Of a stretch of DNA of 64,000 bases, positions 53,811 to 62,623 are shown piece by piece (within the stretch, counting starts at the first letter, position 1; each line of letters starts with the position of its first letter). Source of the stretch: JAMLHH01 sp037189845 (lineage in GTDB: Bacteria > Bacteroidota > Bacteroidia > Chitinophagales > JADIYW01); assembly GCA_037189845.1 (NCBI GenBank), contig JBBCIS010000003.1:744001-808000 (forward strand). Direction: 5' to 3'. The notes under the pieces are model-generated. The model was given only the letters and a program-made list of their open reading frames with translations. It made no database searches and was not told the DNA's origin. The translations under genes and the position numbers were made by a program.

Positions 53811-55694
53811 TCAATCATAAAACTGCCAGCTCACTCCTATTCTCAATGCTCTTGGTGTAGCAGGACTTCCCGGATGCGTATAATATCCGCCGTCTCCCAA
53901 TAATCCTTGTGTGATATGCTGCATGACCAGAAATACTCTTGTGCGCTTGACTTGCAGATTGAAGAATATATCTACCAATGGATAAAAGCTCAGCTTTGAA
54001 TCATTTTGAAGGTAATATTCCATAATATCCGGACGATATGCATCAGCGAAATGATTGCCGAACCAGGTAAGATCAAAACCTAATTGTGCGTGAAGCGATT
54101 TCTTCTTGATATAGGAACCTCTGTAGTACCACTGGGTTTTTAGATAAAATTTAGGTTGATGGATGACCTCCGAATTGCTGACAATCTGATATGAACCGAG
54201 GTTTTTGAAGACAAATTTTTTGAGATAAAAATTCTTTTCAGCAGTAAATCTGATGACTTGCAGGGCTTCATTCAGCTGTGCCGGACGATAATCCGTATTA
54301 TAATAGAGATAATTATGCAGGAGATAATAGTCAACTCCTACATTAATATTCCATTTGGGCACGCCGAGTTTAGCTCCTGTATGAATCGTCAGCTGTTTGT
54401 TGAAATCGTTTTGCCATTGGACATGATTCGTAGAAAATCTTTCCATTTTCATGGATGGACTCTGCATATTGATACTGGCAAAGGGCGATATAGAAAAGAA
54501 TTGATTCGGCTGGAACTTAAAGTAGGCTGAGGTCAGGAAATCTCCGCTGTACTCCGGTGCGAGCTCAATAGTCGCATCTATCTGATAGTCAAATTTCTGT
54601 GCTTGTAAAAGACTGTTCCTGATGCTTCCGAACAGTTGTAGCCCATGCCGCCAGTCAGTAAAATTGTTTTGATGGTACTTGTTCAGCAAATATCTTAAAC
54701 CTCCTTTCCAGGCATATTTGAAAGCATTTGTGACACTGTCTTCAGATTGTGCTGCATAATTCTGAAAATAGACTTCGTTCTTTATCGTCTGAACTTTAGT
54801 GAAATCTCTGGTAGTATCATTGGAGAAGTAGAAGTCTGTAAAATATGTTCCCGTAGAATCTTCGTCATCTTTGTACAGAATCTTTCTGCTTTGATATTCA
54901 AAATGGTGGGTCAGACCATATTTAGGTTCAATTTTTCTCTTAGCAGTAGAATCTTTGGATGGAATATCCGGTCCGAGAAAAAATGTCTGAGTGAAAAAAA
55001 CTTTGTGGTCACTGAGCTTGTTGGATGCAGTATTTAATCGTACCGGGGCCGTCGTCATATCCTGCGCATAAGCCGGATTGGTAAAAATATCTTCCGGAAT
55101 GACACCCCCGTTTTCCTGAATTTTTGCCTGGTTGAAAACATACGCTGACAACCAATTGTACCTATTAGATGGTGCTTTGAACCATTGAGATAAAGATAAA
55201 TTCTGCACACTACTTTTCTGGTGCCCGTAAAAACCAGGAGAAACCGGAATCTTATAATCTGCAGCAAAATTCAGAGATGGCTTGATATTCTGGGAATGCG
55301 TAAATTCTACAAGAGACTCTTCTTTCGCTCCGAAAACATATTGTGCAGAAGTAAAAGGTGTCTTTGTATTGTAAAATCTTACACTATCCGTACTCAGAAA
55401 ATAATTCTCCATAGCATTGTAGCCATCCTGAAATCCAATCCTGAGCTTGGGGTCAAACAGTAAAGGCCGGGGCACATTTCCCAGATTGGATGCTAGATAT
55501 GGAACATCCCACTGCATGGTAGGCTGGTACCTGTGAAAATCTTCCAGTAATGTATCAATCTTCCTAAGGCTGAGGTCGCTGGTAGCATATCTGGTTTCGT
55601 ATCTCAGAACAGGATTCGGAAGTGTAATTACAGTCTGCGCATACAACTGAAAAACCAGTAGTTGTCCTGATATGAGCAGCAATAATTTTTTCAC
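53811..55694 (-). CDS. Putative porin
   Basis: The 627-residue product starts with GTG (55694) and has a signal peptide ending 'FQLYAQT'. The mature protein is dominated by amphipathic strands with aromatic girdle residues ('YGLTHHFEYQSRKILY', 'TIELAPEYSGDFLTSAYFKFQPN', 'SLHAQLGFDLTWFG') and ends 'RIGVSWQFYD', as expected for a large outer-membrane barrel. It looks like the 'putative porin' family of Bacteroidota. Co-transcription with the dehydrogenase lipoprotein suggests import or handling of a sugar-like compound, but this is inference. Confidence 0.8.
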   Translation of the reverse strand: MKKLLLLISGQLLVFQLYAQTVITLPNPVLRYETRYATSDLSLRKIDTLLEDFHRYQPTMQWDVPYLASNLGNVPRPLLFDPKLRIGFQDGYNAMENYFLSTDSVRFYNTKTPFTSAQYVFGAKEESLVEFTHSQNIKPSLNFAADYKIPVSPGFYGHQKSSVQNLSLSQWFKAPSNRYNWLSAYVFNQAKIQENGGVIPEDIFTNPAYAQDMTTAPVRLNTASNKLSDHKVFFTQTFFLGPDIPSKDSTAKRKIEPKYGLTHHFEYQSRKILYKDDEDSTGTYFTDFYFSNDTTRDFTKVQTIKNEVYFQNYAAQSEDSVTNAFKYAWKGGLRYLLNKYHQNNFTDWRHGLQLFGSIRNSLLQAQKFDYQIDATIELAPEYSGDFLTSAYFKFQPNQFFSISPFASINMQSPSMKMERFSTNHVQWQNDFNKQLTIHTGAKLGVPKWNINVGVDYYLLHNYLYYNTDYRPAQLNEALQVIRFTAEKNFYLKKFVFKNLGSYQIVSNSEVIHQPKFYLKTQWYYRGSYIKKKSLHAQLGFDLTWFGNHFADAYRPDIMEYYLQNDSKLSFYPLVDIFFNLQVKRTRVFLVMQHITQGLLGDGGYYTHPGSPATPRALRIGVSWQFYD

Positions 55695-55795
55695 AGGTCA
55701 AAAATAGATATAAAGCGCAATTAATCTTCCGGAATTGTACAACGTTGTCATCGGGCAACAGATTATACTATTCCTCTCCGGATTTTACCGGAATA

Positions 55796-57094
55796 ATGAA
55801 TTGGCTCTATTCTGTAAAAAGGAATATAGCACAAACTTTACCCATATCGAAAATTTCATATCTTCACCGTATTATGGGAAAACTTGGTTACGTAGGTTAT
55901 TTAGATGGATTCAGGGGCGTTTTCTGTTTGCTGATTGTCGCCTACCACTGGCCGATGCAATATTTGTCCATTAGCTTCGGATGGGAAGTTCTGCAGACAT
56001 TTTTTGTCATTTCAGGATACCTGATTACCAGAATCTTACTAAACGACAAAGATAAAAATCCGGGATTTAAAGATTTTTACAATAGGTTTTTATACAGAAG
56101 ATCTTTCAGGATTTTCCCTTTGTATTTTGCTTTCATTGGTTTTTGGACCCTGATCTACTTTCTGGGACTACTTGCTAATAGTGGTTTTCTCAAAACTCTG
56201 ACAGAAGATATCGGAACTAACGGAGGCTTCCTTTACACCTATCTCTACAATTTTGCCAGCTTCTTTAATCATTTCAGAGGCGTAGAAGATGTAAAATTTA
56301 CTTTCTTCGGACACTTGTGGTCCTTATCTCTGGAAGAACAATTTTACCTACTATTTCCGATAATCGTTTTTTTACTGAATCGTAGACAGCTTCTGTATAC
56401 TGCCATTGCAATCACAGTACTGACACCTTTGATCAGATACTTCGGATATGAATGGCTGATGTCTGTCAACCCTGATCATAAATGGGCTTCGGTAAACTTA
56501 TACCGCATGGCACCTTTCCAGATGGATAGCTTTGCTATAGGTTGTTTGCTCGCTTTGACTGGCTTTAAAAGAATTAAAAAGCACGTAGCAGCTACTCTAG
56601 GGCTACTGATAGCTATCTTTTTGATATATGTAGCCAACAGGTATTTGGTGACCCTTCAGGGAAGTTCTTTCCAGGAAATAGGTGGTGATAGAAAACTTGA
56701 ACAGTGGCTGACGACTAACTATCAGCATGTATATCTGTTTACTCTGGTCAATTTTGGGGCAGCATTTATCGTCATGTGTTTTGAACGCGGGGCCGGATTG
56801 ATTCCTAAATTGTTTGACAATAAGCTAATGGTCTATTTCGGGAAAATATCCTACGGAATTTACGTTTTCCATATCCCGGTTCTATATTTCTGGCTGGTAT
56901 TTTATAGTGCAATAGTCCCTCTCTGGGTACTGAAAAAATATCCTTTCATCTACGAATTTGCTGCATGGGTGCCATATATAGCTCTGGTATTACTCTTTTC
57001 ACATCTGAGCTATAAATACTTTGAGCTATACTTCCTGAAGTTGAAAGAGAAATTTGATGCTAAAAAATACGCAAAGCTGAGAGGTGACGTATAA
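55796..57094 (+). CDS. Acyltransferase 3-family membrane protein
   Basis: The product of about 432 residues has about ten transmembrane segments and the acyltransferase 3 pattern: 'YLDGFRGVFCLLIVAYHW' near the N-terminus with the conserved 'DGxRG' and His, an 'IFPLYFAFIGFW' helix, 'FGHLWSLSLEEQFYLLFPI' (SxExQFY motif) and several further helices. The family O-acetylates or acylates cell-surface polysaccharides or lipids. Start codons are uncertain: ATG at 55796 is used; a later ATG at 55874 (MGKLGYVGYLDG) fits the family start well, and a TTG at 55745 is less likely. It is divergent from the porin gene. Confidence 0.88.
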   Translation: MNWLYSVKRNIAQTLPISKISYLHRIMGKLGYVGYLDGFRGVFCLLIVAYHWPMQYLSISFGWEVLQTFFVISGYLITRILLNDKDKNPGFKDFYNRFLYRRSFRIFPLYFAFIGFWTLIYFLGLLANSGFLKTLTEDIGTNGGFLYTYLYNFASFFNHFRGVEDVKFTFFGHLWSLSLEEQFYLLFPIIVFLLNRRQLLYTAIAITVLTPLIRYFGYEWLMSVNPDHKWASVNLYRMAPFQMDSFAIGCLLALTGFKRIKKHVAATLGLLIAIFLIYVANRYLVTLQGSSFQEIGGDRKLEQWLTTNYQHVYLFTLVNFGAAFIVMCFERGAGLIPKLFDNKLMVYFGKISYGIYVFHIPVLYFWLVFYSAIVPLWVLKKYPFIYEFAAWVPYIALVLLFSHLSYKYFELYFLKLKEKFDAKKYAKLRGDV

Positions 57095-57118
57095 ATTGCA
57101 TTTGTCTAAAAGCACACC

Positions 57119-57805
57119 ATGATTTTTATTCAGTCTGAGTCATGCATCACTATTCAGTTTGACAATGTAGAAGCTCATCACTGTATTATTCAGATAAAAA
57201 ACAGTATCGTCGAAAATCCTTTTCCGGGTTGGATAGAATGCGTTCCTACATTTACTACGCTTAGTATTTATGTGAATCCGCTTATTGTTTCAGTCATGGA
57301 CAAAAGACTTTGGCAATATCTGGAAGATTTGATCCAGGAAGCAAAGACGAATAGTATATCTGAATCTGTAGAAAAGAATATTATTAATATTCCTGTCTGT
57401 TACGGAAATAAATACGGTTTGGATTTAGAATGGGCTGCTCTAAAATGCAGTATTTCTGAAGATGAATTTATCTCTCTTCATTCCAGGCAATTGTATCAGG
57501 TATATATGTTGGGTTTTGTTCCGGGGTTTCCGTACTTAGGGAATGTTCCGGATAAGATTCAGCTCCCCAGAATGCAGAAGGCCAGAGCAAAAGTTCCTGC
57601 CGGATCAGTAGGTATTGCAGGAGTACAAACAGGAATCTATCCATCAGATATTCCGGGTGGCTGGCGAATTATAGGAAGAACTCCGCTCAGGATTTTTGAT
57701 ACAGAAAATCAACATCCATTTCTATTGTCTGCAGGAGATTTTGTGCAGTTTTATCCCATTACAGAAGCAGATTTCCAACGTTTGAATCAGCATGCACATG
57801 ATTAA
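57119..57805 (+). CDS. pxpB: 5-oxoprolinase subunit PxpB (KipI family)
   Basis: The 228-residue protein is full length for PxpB, one of three subunits that hydrolyse 5-oxoproline (pyroglutamate) to glutamate with ATP. The C-terminal half has the signature 'YMLGFVPGFPYLGNVPDKI', then 'RAKVPAGSVGIAGVQTGIYP' and 'IPGGWRIIGRTPLRIFD'. It is the first gene of the operon pxpB-pxpC-pxpA, with a 14-nt overlap to pxpC. The intact three-gene set makes the pathway assignment secure. No oxoproline transporter is encoded beside it. Confidence 0.95.
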   Translation: MIFIQSESCITIQFDNVEAHHCIIQIKNSIVENPFPGWIECVPTFTTLSIYVNPLIVSVMDKRLWQYLEDLIQEAKTNSISESVEKNIINIPVCYGNKYGLDLEWAALKCSISEDEFISLHSRQLYQVYMLGFVPGFPYLGNVPDKIQLPRMQKARAKVPAGSVGIAGVQTGIYPSDIPGGWRIIGRTPLRIFDTENQHPFLLSAGDFVQFYPITEADFQRLNQHAHD

Positions 57806-58802
57806 AGTAATGAGCGCAACAGGATTGCATACGATTCAGGATGCGGGTAGATCGGGCTATCGTGCTTATGGAGTTCCGGTAAGCGGAGCAATGGACGATT
57901 TTGCTTTTGAAACAGCTCATCTTCTACTTGGGAATAAAAAAAATACGCCTGCTTTAGAAATCAGTTTAGGTAAAATCGTTTTGCAGTTTGAAGCAGAAAT
58001 GCTGATATCTGTTACAGGATTTGCATTTACAAAATTGAATGAAAATAAAATTCCTTCCTGGCGAGCAGTGTTGGTAATGAAAGGAGATATATTAGAAATA
58101 CAAGCTCATTCATCGGGCAACTTTGCATACCTGTCAGCTCAGGGAAAATGGGAAATGGAATCATGGCTGGGGTCGGCTTCAACATATTTACCTGTACAAA
58201 AAGGAGGGCACAACGGTCAGGCTATTCAAGCCGGAGATACTCTGGAAATTGAACCGGCAACCAATCACTTAACACAATATTTTGTCTCTTATCTGAAAGA
58301 ACAAAAAATCAGATATGCATCCTGGGGAATCGCTCCGGGTATATTTCCAGACTATTTTTCGAAAAGTATCAGAATGATTGCAGGACAAGAAAAAGATTTT
58401 TTTTCCAATGCCTCTCTGGCTGATTTTGTTCAGAGAGAATTCAATAGCAGTAATGACATGAATCGAATGGCTATACTTGTAAAAGATATTCCTCTGGAAA
58501 GGGAAAATGCTCAGGAGCTGTTATCTGTATCCGTTCAGAAAGGAACGATGCAAATTACCCCGGATGGCACATTATATCTTTTGATGTCAGATGCTCAAAC
58601 CACCGGCGGCTATCCCAGAATAGGACAAGTGGCAGCAGTTGATCTACCTGTTTGTGCCCAATTGAGACCTTGCCGGAAATTCAGATTTGAGTGGATTTCT
58701 GTAGATGAAGCAAGAAATTTATTACTGAAACAGCATCATCGGTTACAATCATTACAAGGTATTCTTCAAAGAAAATATCTGTCATATCTTCGTAGAACAT
58801 GA
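57792..58802 (+). CDS. pxpC: 5-oxoprolinase subunit PxpC (KipA family)
   Basis: The 336-residue protein is the carboxyltransferase-like subunit of ATP-dependent 5-oxoprolinase. Diagnostic motifs are 'GLHTIQDAGRSGYRAYGVPVSG' (partial) and 'NTPALEISLG' in the N-terminal half, and 'TTGGYPRIGQVAAVDLP' near residue 270. It overlaps pxpB by 14 nt and pxpA by 4 nt, so the three subunits are made together in balanced amounts. The length is normal. Confidence 0.95.
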   Translation: MHMIKVMSATGLHTIQDAGRSGYRAYGVPVSGAMDDFAFETAHLLLGNKKNTPALEISLGKIVLQFEAEMLISVTGFAFTKLNENKIPSWRAVLVMKGDILEIQAHSSGNFAYLSAQGKWEMESWLGSASTYLPVQKGGHNGQAIQAGDTLEIEPATNHLTQYFVSYLKEQKIRYASWGIAPGIFPDYFSKSIRMIAGQEKDFFSNASLADFVQREFNSSNDMNRMAILVKDIPLERENAQELLSVSVQKGTMQITPDGTLYLLMSDAQTTGGYPRIGQVAAVDLPVCAQLRPCRKFRFEWISVDEARNLLLKQHHRLQSLQGILQRKYLSYLRRT

Positions 58803-59524
58803 AAAGCATGCTGCTCATAGATATCAATTGCGATCTGGGTGAAGGATTTGATGATCATCTGTTGATGCCTTATATCAGTTCAGCTAATATTGCAACCGGA
58901 TTTCACGCCGGAAATCCCACCATCATGTCGTCCTGCATAGATTTGTGCCTGGCCAATGATGTAAAGCCAGGAGCTCACCCAAGCTTTTGGGACAGAGAAA
59001 ACTTTGGCAGAATTTCTCAGAATATTTCCCTAAAAGAACTATATGATATTTTGCAGTATCAGATTGGAGCGCTTTATCAGATGTGTCAGGCAAAAGGTGC
59101 AGTGCTTCATCATGTTAAACCTCATGGAGCATTGTATAACCAGTCAGCTAGTGATATAGGAATAGCAGAAACTATTGCAAAAGCAGTAAAATCTATTGAT
59201 GAAAATCTGATTTTGTACGGACTGGCAGGAAGTCTTTCTCTGGATGCTGCGAAAGAAGAAGGATTACAGGCATATGCCGAAGGTTTTGCCGACAGAAGAT
59301 ATCTTGCTTCTGGTCATCTGGTACCAAGAGCTCAACCGGATGCATGTCATACCAATATAGAAGAAAGCGTGCAACAAGCAGAACGCTTTGCACATAAAAA
59401 ATCTATTACAGCTATTGACGGCAAAGAGATTTCACTCAATGTAGATACGATTTGCATTCATAGCGATCATGAGGGTGCAGATATATTGGCAAAAATGATT
59501 TACGATCAAGTAAAAGAATCCTGA
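58799..59524 (+). CDS. pxpA: 5-oxoprolinase subunit PxpA (LamB/YcsF family)
   Basis: The 241-residue protein is the third subunit of the enzyme. The LamB/YcsF family start 'LIDINCDLGEGFDDHLLMPY' is present, followed by 'NIATGFHAGNPTIMSSCIDL' and 'KPGAHPSFWDRENFGR'. Later come 'VKPHGALYNQ' and 'AEGFADRRY'. The start is the ATG at 58799, inside the pxpC stop (4-nt overlap); a second Met at 58808 is possible. It ends 11 nt before the convergent CHAT-protein gene. Confidence 0.95.
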   Translation: MKSMLLIDINCDLGEGFDDHLLMPYISSANIATGFHAGNPTIMSSCIDLCLANDVKPGAHPSFWDRENFGRISQNISLKELYDILQYQIGALYQMCQAKGAVLHHVKPHGALYNQSASDIGIAETIAKAVKSIDENLILYGLAGSLSLDAAKEEGLQAYAEGFADRRYLASGHLVPRAQPDACHTNIEESVQQAERFAHKKSITAIDGKEISLNVDTICIHSDHEGADILAKMIYDQVKES

Positions 59525-59535
59525 AATAACAAGTT

Positions 59536-62523
59536 TTAGTATCGTTTCCTGTTATAAAGGAATACAAGCACAACAAGTATCAGCGCAACCAACCACCAGT
59601 TCCTGGACCAGAATGAAGGGGCCAGAGCCAGCGCCTCCTGATCTCCTTGTAAGATAATTCCTGACCAGTAAAACGGATTGGATTTATATTTATCAGCTTT
59701 AGTGATATAGTCTATCTTGGATTTTTGCAGCGCTTGTTCTTTAGGATAACCCTGCGCAAGATATTGGTAAAACCCTACCGTAATTTCTTTTATCACCTTA
59801 TCTTCCACTTTCCAGAGCGACATCAGAATATTCCTGCAGCCATTGTAGCTGAATGCATCTGCAATCCCGGCAATGTCGATATTTTCCTGTAAATCTTTTT
59901 TCGACTCACATGCACTCAGCGTCACCAGATGAGTACGCATAGGAGTACCAAAAATATCATGCGCAAACAAAATTCCATTGTCAGAGCTGTCTTCAGGAGA
60001 AAGATAAAGCTTACTTTTTAATGGATTAATTGAGTTATAGCTAATGTGGGAAGAAACGTGCAGGCCTCCGTAATCTAACAGGTTTTTATGAAAATTATTT
60101 TTGGTAGCGTCTTTACCCAGGTAACTTTTCACTGAAAAAAAATCTCTGATCCCCTGAATTTCCTCTTCCGAATATTTAAGCGAAGGCATTTCTGTTTCTC
60201 CAAAATCAAGAGGGGCAAAAGCTAAAATCTTCTTATTAATCAGCTTGCTGTTATTGGAGGTATTAAAATAATTGAATGCAGAAACATTATACAGGAAACT
60301 CATTTTCTCAATCAGATATTGCTGATTGACCCTGATAGCTTCCAGACTTACCCATTTTGACGAAAAATCAGGAATAACAATCACTTTCCGGATTTTATCA
60401 CGGTACATAGATTTGATATACTCTGCATATTTTTGGTTTTCAGGTAAAAGAACCTGCGCTACTTTATCTGTGATAATAAAAAGATACTCCTGCCCTTCAA
60501 TATTTGTGGAGTGCCACATCAATTCCTCAGGAGATGAGATCTTTTTTTGTATTTCTTCAATGCTGAAAGGCTTGAAATTATATTTAGCCTGATAATATTC
60601 AGGATGTATTTTTTTCAGGTTTTTGTAGAAATTTTCCTCCTCTTTAAAAAGCTGATACAATTTTTGACCGGCTTTCTGTTGCTGGGTGCTATCTCCGTCC
60701 GATAGAATAGCCTGATAATACAAAATGTCCTTTTTCAACTGATACTCCTTCCTTAAAGTAGTTTCCGGAAGATTAGACATTTTATAGGTATCCATTCCAT
60801 GCAAAAGCTCCAGTGACTGATTGTTTTTAATCCTTTCGGCGTATTCGAATGCCTGATGAAGATATATTTTCTGATGAGTGGACTGCCATAGCAATACACA
60901 GGTTTTTAGACCCGTTTCGTATAGTTTTTTGTAAATAGATGAAAATTGCTTGCTGATATCATCCGATGTTCTTCTTTTCTGATGAATTTGAATAATCTCA
61001 ATAGCTGATTTAAGGTTTTCGGCTGATTTTATCAATTCATCAGTATTCCCGCTTTGAGACTCACGATAGACGATTTCTGCCTGCATCCGGATGACATTCA
61101 GGTATTCAGGCAAAAAATGAATCCATTCAGGCTTGATTTTTTCTCCGGATTTCCAGGCTATATTTTCATACAGACTGGCTTCAAAGGCTCTTTGAATAAA
61201 AGACTTACTGAGTATCCATTTTTTTTGACGCAGATTTAATTCCGCTCCCAAAAGATAAGTTCTGACCAATTGCGGATGTCTGTTATTATCAGCAAGGATT
61301 TTACCCGTATGAATGGCTTTTATTAATTCCTTTTCTGCAGTACTATATCGTTTAAGCTCAATATTCTTTTCTATCAGATGCAGATAAATATTCCATTTCC
61401 CGGTAGTTGAATTGGGAGTGATAGCATTTTCTATAGCGAGCGCCTTCTTTGCCTGTTGAACAGACAGTTGTGCATCAGGTTCTAACTCCGCAAGAGAGAG
61501 CAACAGATTTGCAATATGAATGTGTTTGCCCTGAAAAGCTTTTTCTCTGATTTTTAATGCTTTTTCAAGCATTACTTTTGCCAGGCTATCTTTTCCTTCC
61601 ACCTGATATGCTCTTCCAAGATTTTCATATCCCCAGGTTGTTTCTACATGGTCCGATCCATACAAATGCTGAGAAGTTATCAGGTCTTTCTGAAAATAAT
61701 ATCTGGCTTTCTGCAGCTCATATCTGGTCAGGTGGATGTTACCCAGGCTACCATATACTTCAGCAATATGATGATGATACTGCCCATAATTCTGAATATA
61801 CAGATTAAGGGCCTGCCGGTAAAAGATACCTGCATCTATCAGATAACCTTTTTCTTCCCGCACCAAACCCATATTATAGTACGCCCTGGCGACCTGCACA
61901 CTATTTGGATGTCCGGCCATGGTGGCAATAGTTCTTGACATATCATAATCCTCGTATGCCAGATCCAGTTCGCCCTCATAAAAATGAATGACGCCCAGAT
62001 TGTTATAGATATTGCTGAGCGTGAGAGAATCTATCTGAGAGGGTCTGACGGACTTCAACGCAACCATAATTTCAGCATAATGCTTTTTGGCTTTTTCCAG
62101 CTCATTGATAGTGATCAGTGTTCTGCCGATATTATTTTTCACCTCCAGGACTTCCCATCTTTCTTTATTCCGGGGTAATTGTTGATACAGCTTCAGTGAA
62201 TGCTGATAGTTATTCAGAGCCTGCAGATATTCACTCTCTTCAAAATGCAACAATCCTTGTACTGTGTACTGTAATGCAGAAATTTCCTTTGAGAATAATT
62301 GAGTGTTGAATGTTTTTACTTCCTGTAAATGTCGCTTTGCAGCATCCAGTTCTCCATTCTGAAGATAAATTTTAGATAACTGCAGGTGTGCAGTGATAAT
62401 CGAATCTCTATGTTGCGAGGAGTTGATTGTATGAAGGAGCTGATCTGTTGGAGCACACTTCGTCTGTTCACCATAAGAGGTGAATAGAAAAATAATCAAA
62501 ACAACATAAACCCTTTTTATCAT
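59536..62523 (-). CDS. Exported TPR-CHAT protein with C-terminal membrane anchor
   Basis: The 995-residue product has an N-terminal hydrophobic export signal (about 1-18, 'VYVVLIIFLFTSYG'). A long run of TPR helices (about 30-470) follows, best seen at 'SLTLSNIYNNLGVIHFYEGELDLAYEDYD' (partial) and 'VARAYYNMGLVREEKGYLIDAGIFYRQAL' (partial). A helical linker leads to a CHAT (caspase-like) domain of about 300 residues with the catalytic dyad His826 ('LHVSSHIS') and Cys872 ('LSACES'). The chain ends with one transmembrane segment (about 976-990) and a basic tail 'YNRKRY'. By family knowledge CHAT proteins are Cys proteases acting on specific partners. The topology seen here places the protease outside the cytoplasm, held at the membrane. 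Targets are unknown. Confidence 0.9.
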   Translation of the reverse strand: MIKRVYVVLIIFLFTSYGEQTKCAPTDQLLHTINSSQHRDSIITAHLQLSKIYLQNGELDAAKRHLQEVKTFNTQLFSKEISALQYTVQGLLHFEESEYLQALNNYQHSLKLYQQLPRNKERWEVLEVKNNIGRTLITINELEKAKKHYAEIMVALKSVRPSQIDSLTLSNIYNNLGVIHFYEGELDLAYEDYDMSRTIATMAGHPNSVQVARAYYNMGLVREEKGYLIDAGIFYRQALNLYIQNYGQYHHHIAEVYGSLGNIHLTRYELQKARYYFQKDLITSQHLYGSDHVETTWGYENLGRAYQVEGKDSLAKVMLEKALKIREKAFQGKHIHIANLLLSLAELEPDAQLSVQQAKKALAIENAITPNSTTGKWNIYLHLIEKNIELKRYSTAEKELIKAIHTGKILADNNRHPQLVRTYLLGAELNLRQKKWILSKSFIQRAFEASLYENIAWKSGEKIKPEWIHFLPEYLNVIRMQAEIVYRESQSGNTDELIKSAENLKSAIEIIQIHQKRRTSDDISKQFSSIYKKLYETGLKTCVLLWQSTHQKIYLHQAFEYAERIKNNQSLELLHGMDTYKMSNLPETTLRKEYQLKKDILYYQAILSDGDSTQQQKAGQKLYQLFKEEENFYKNLKKIHPEYYQAKYNFKPFSIEEIQKKISSPEELMWHSTNIEGQEYLFIITDKVAQVLLPENQKYAEYIKSMYRDKIRKVIVIPDFSSKWVSLEAIRVNQQYLIEKMSFLYNVSAFNYFNTSNNSKLINKKILAFAPLDFGETEMPSLKYSEEEIQGIRDFFSVKSYLGKDATKNNFHKNLLDYGGLHVSSHISYNSINPLKSKLYLSPEDSSDNGILFAHDIFGTPMRTHLVTLSACESKKDLQENIDIAGIADAFSYNGCRNILMSLWKVEDKVIKEITVGFYQYLAQGYPKEQALQKSKIDYITKADKYKSNPFYWSGIILQGDQEALALAPSFWSRNWWLVALILVVLVFLYNRKRY

Positions 62524-62587
62524 GATATCTATAGCTGTTTAAGAATGCCTATTTGCCAGATTCTGCCATTTTTAAAGTTTGCTTTTG

Positions 62588-62595
62588 TAATTTCG
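62588..62595 (+). promoter_or_regulatory. -7-like element before leuB
   Basis: TAATTTCG followed by CA is one mismatch from TAnnTTTG and lies 28 nt before the leuB ATG. A -33 TTTG is not clear at the usual spacing. Confidence 0.3.
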
Positions 62596-62623
62596 CAACG
62601 CAAATAACCTGAATTTAAGAAAT

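Noticed and set aside
53764..53814. A TTG start adding 17 residues to the sorbosone dehydrogenase-like protein
   Set aside because: The ATG at 53763 gives a short, normal lipoprotein signal peptide; the extension would place a non-export segment in front and overlap the porin stop codon.
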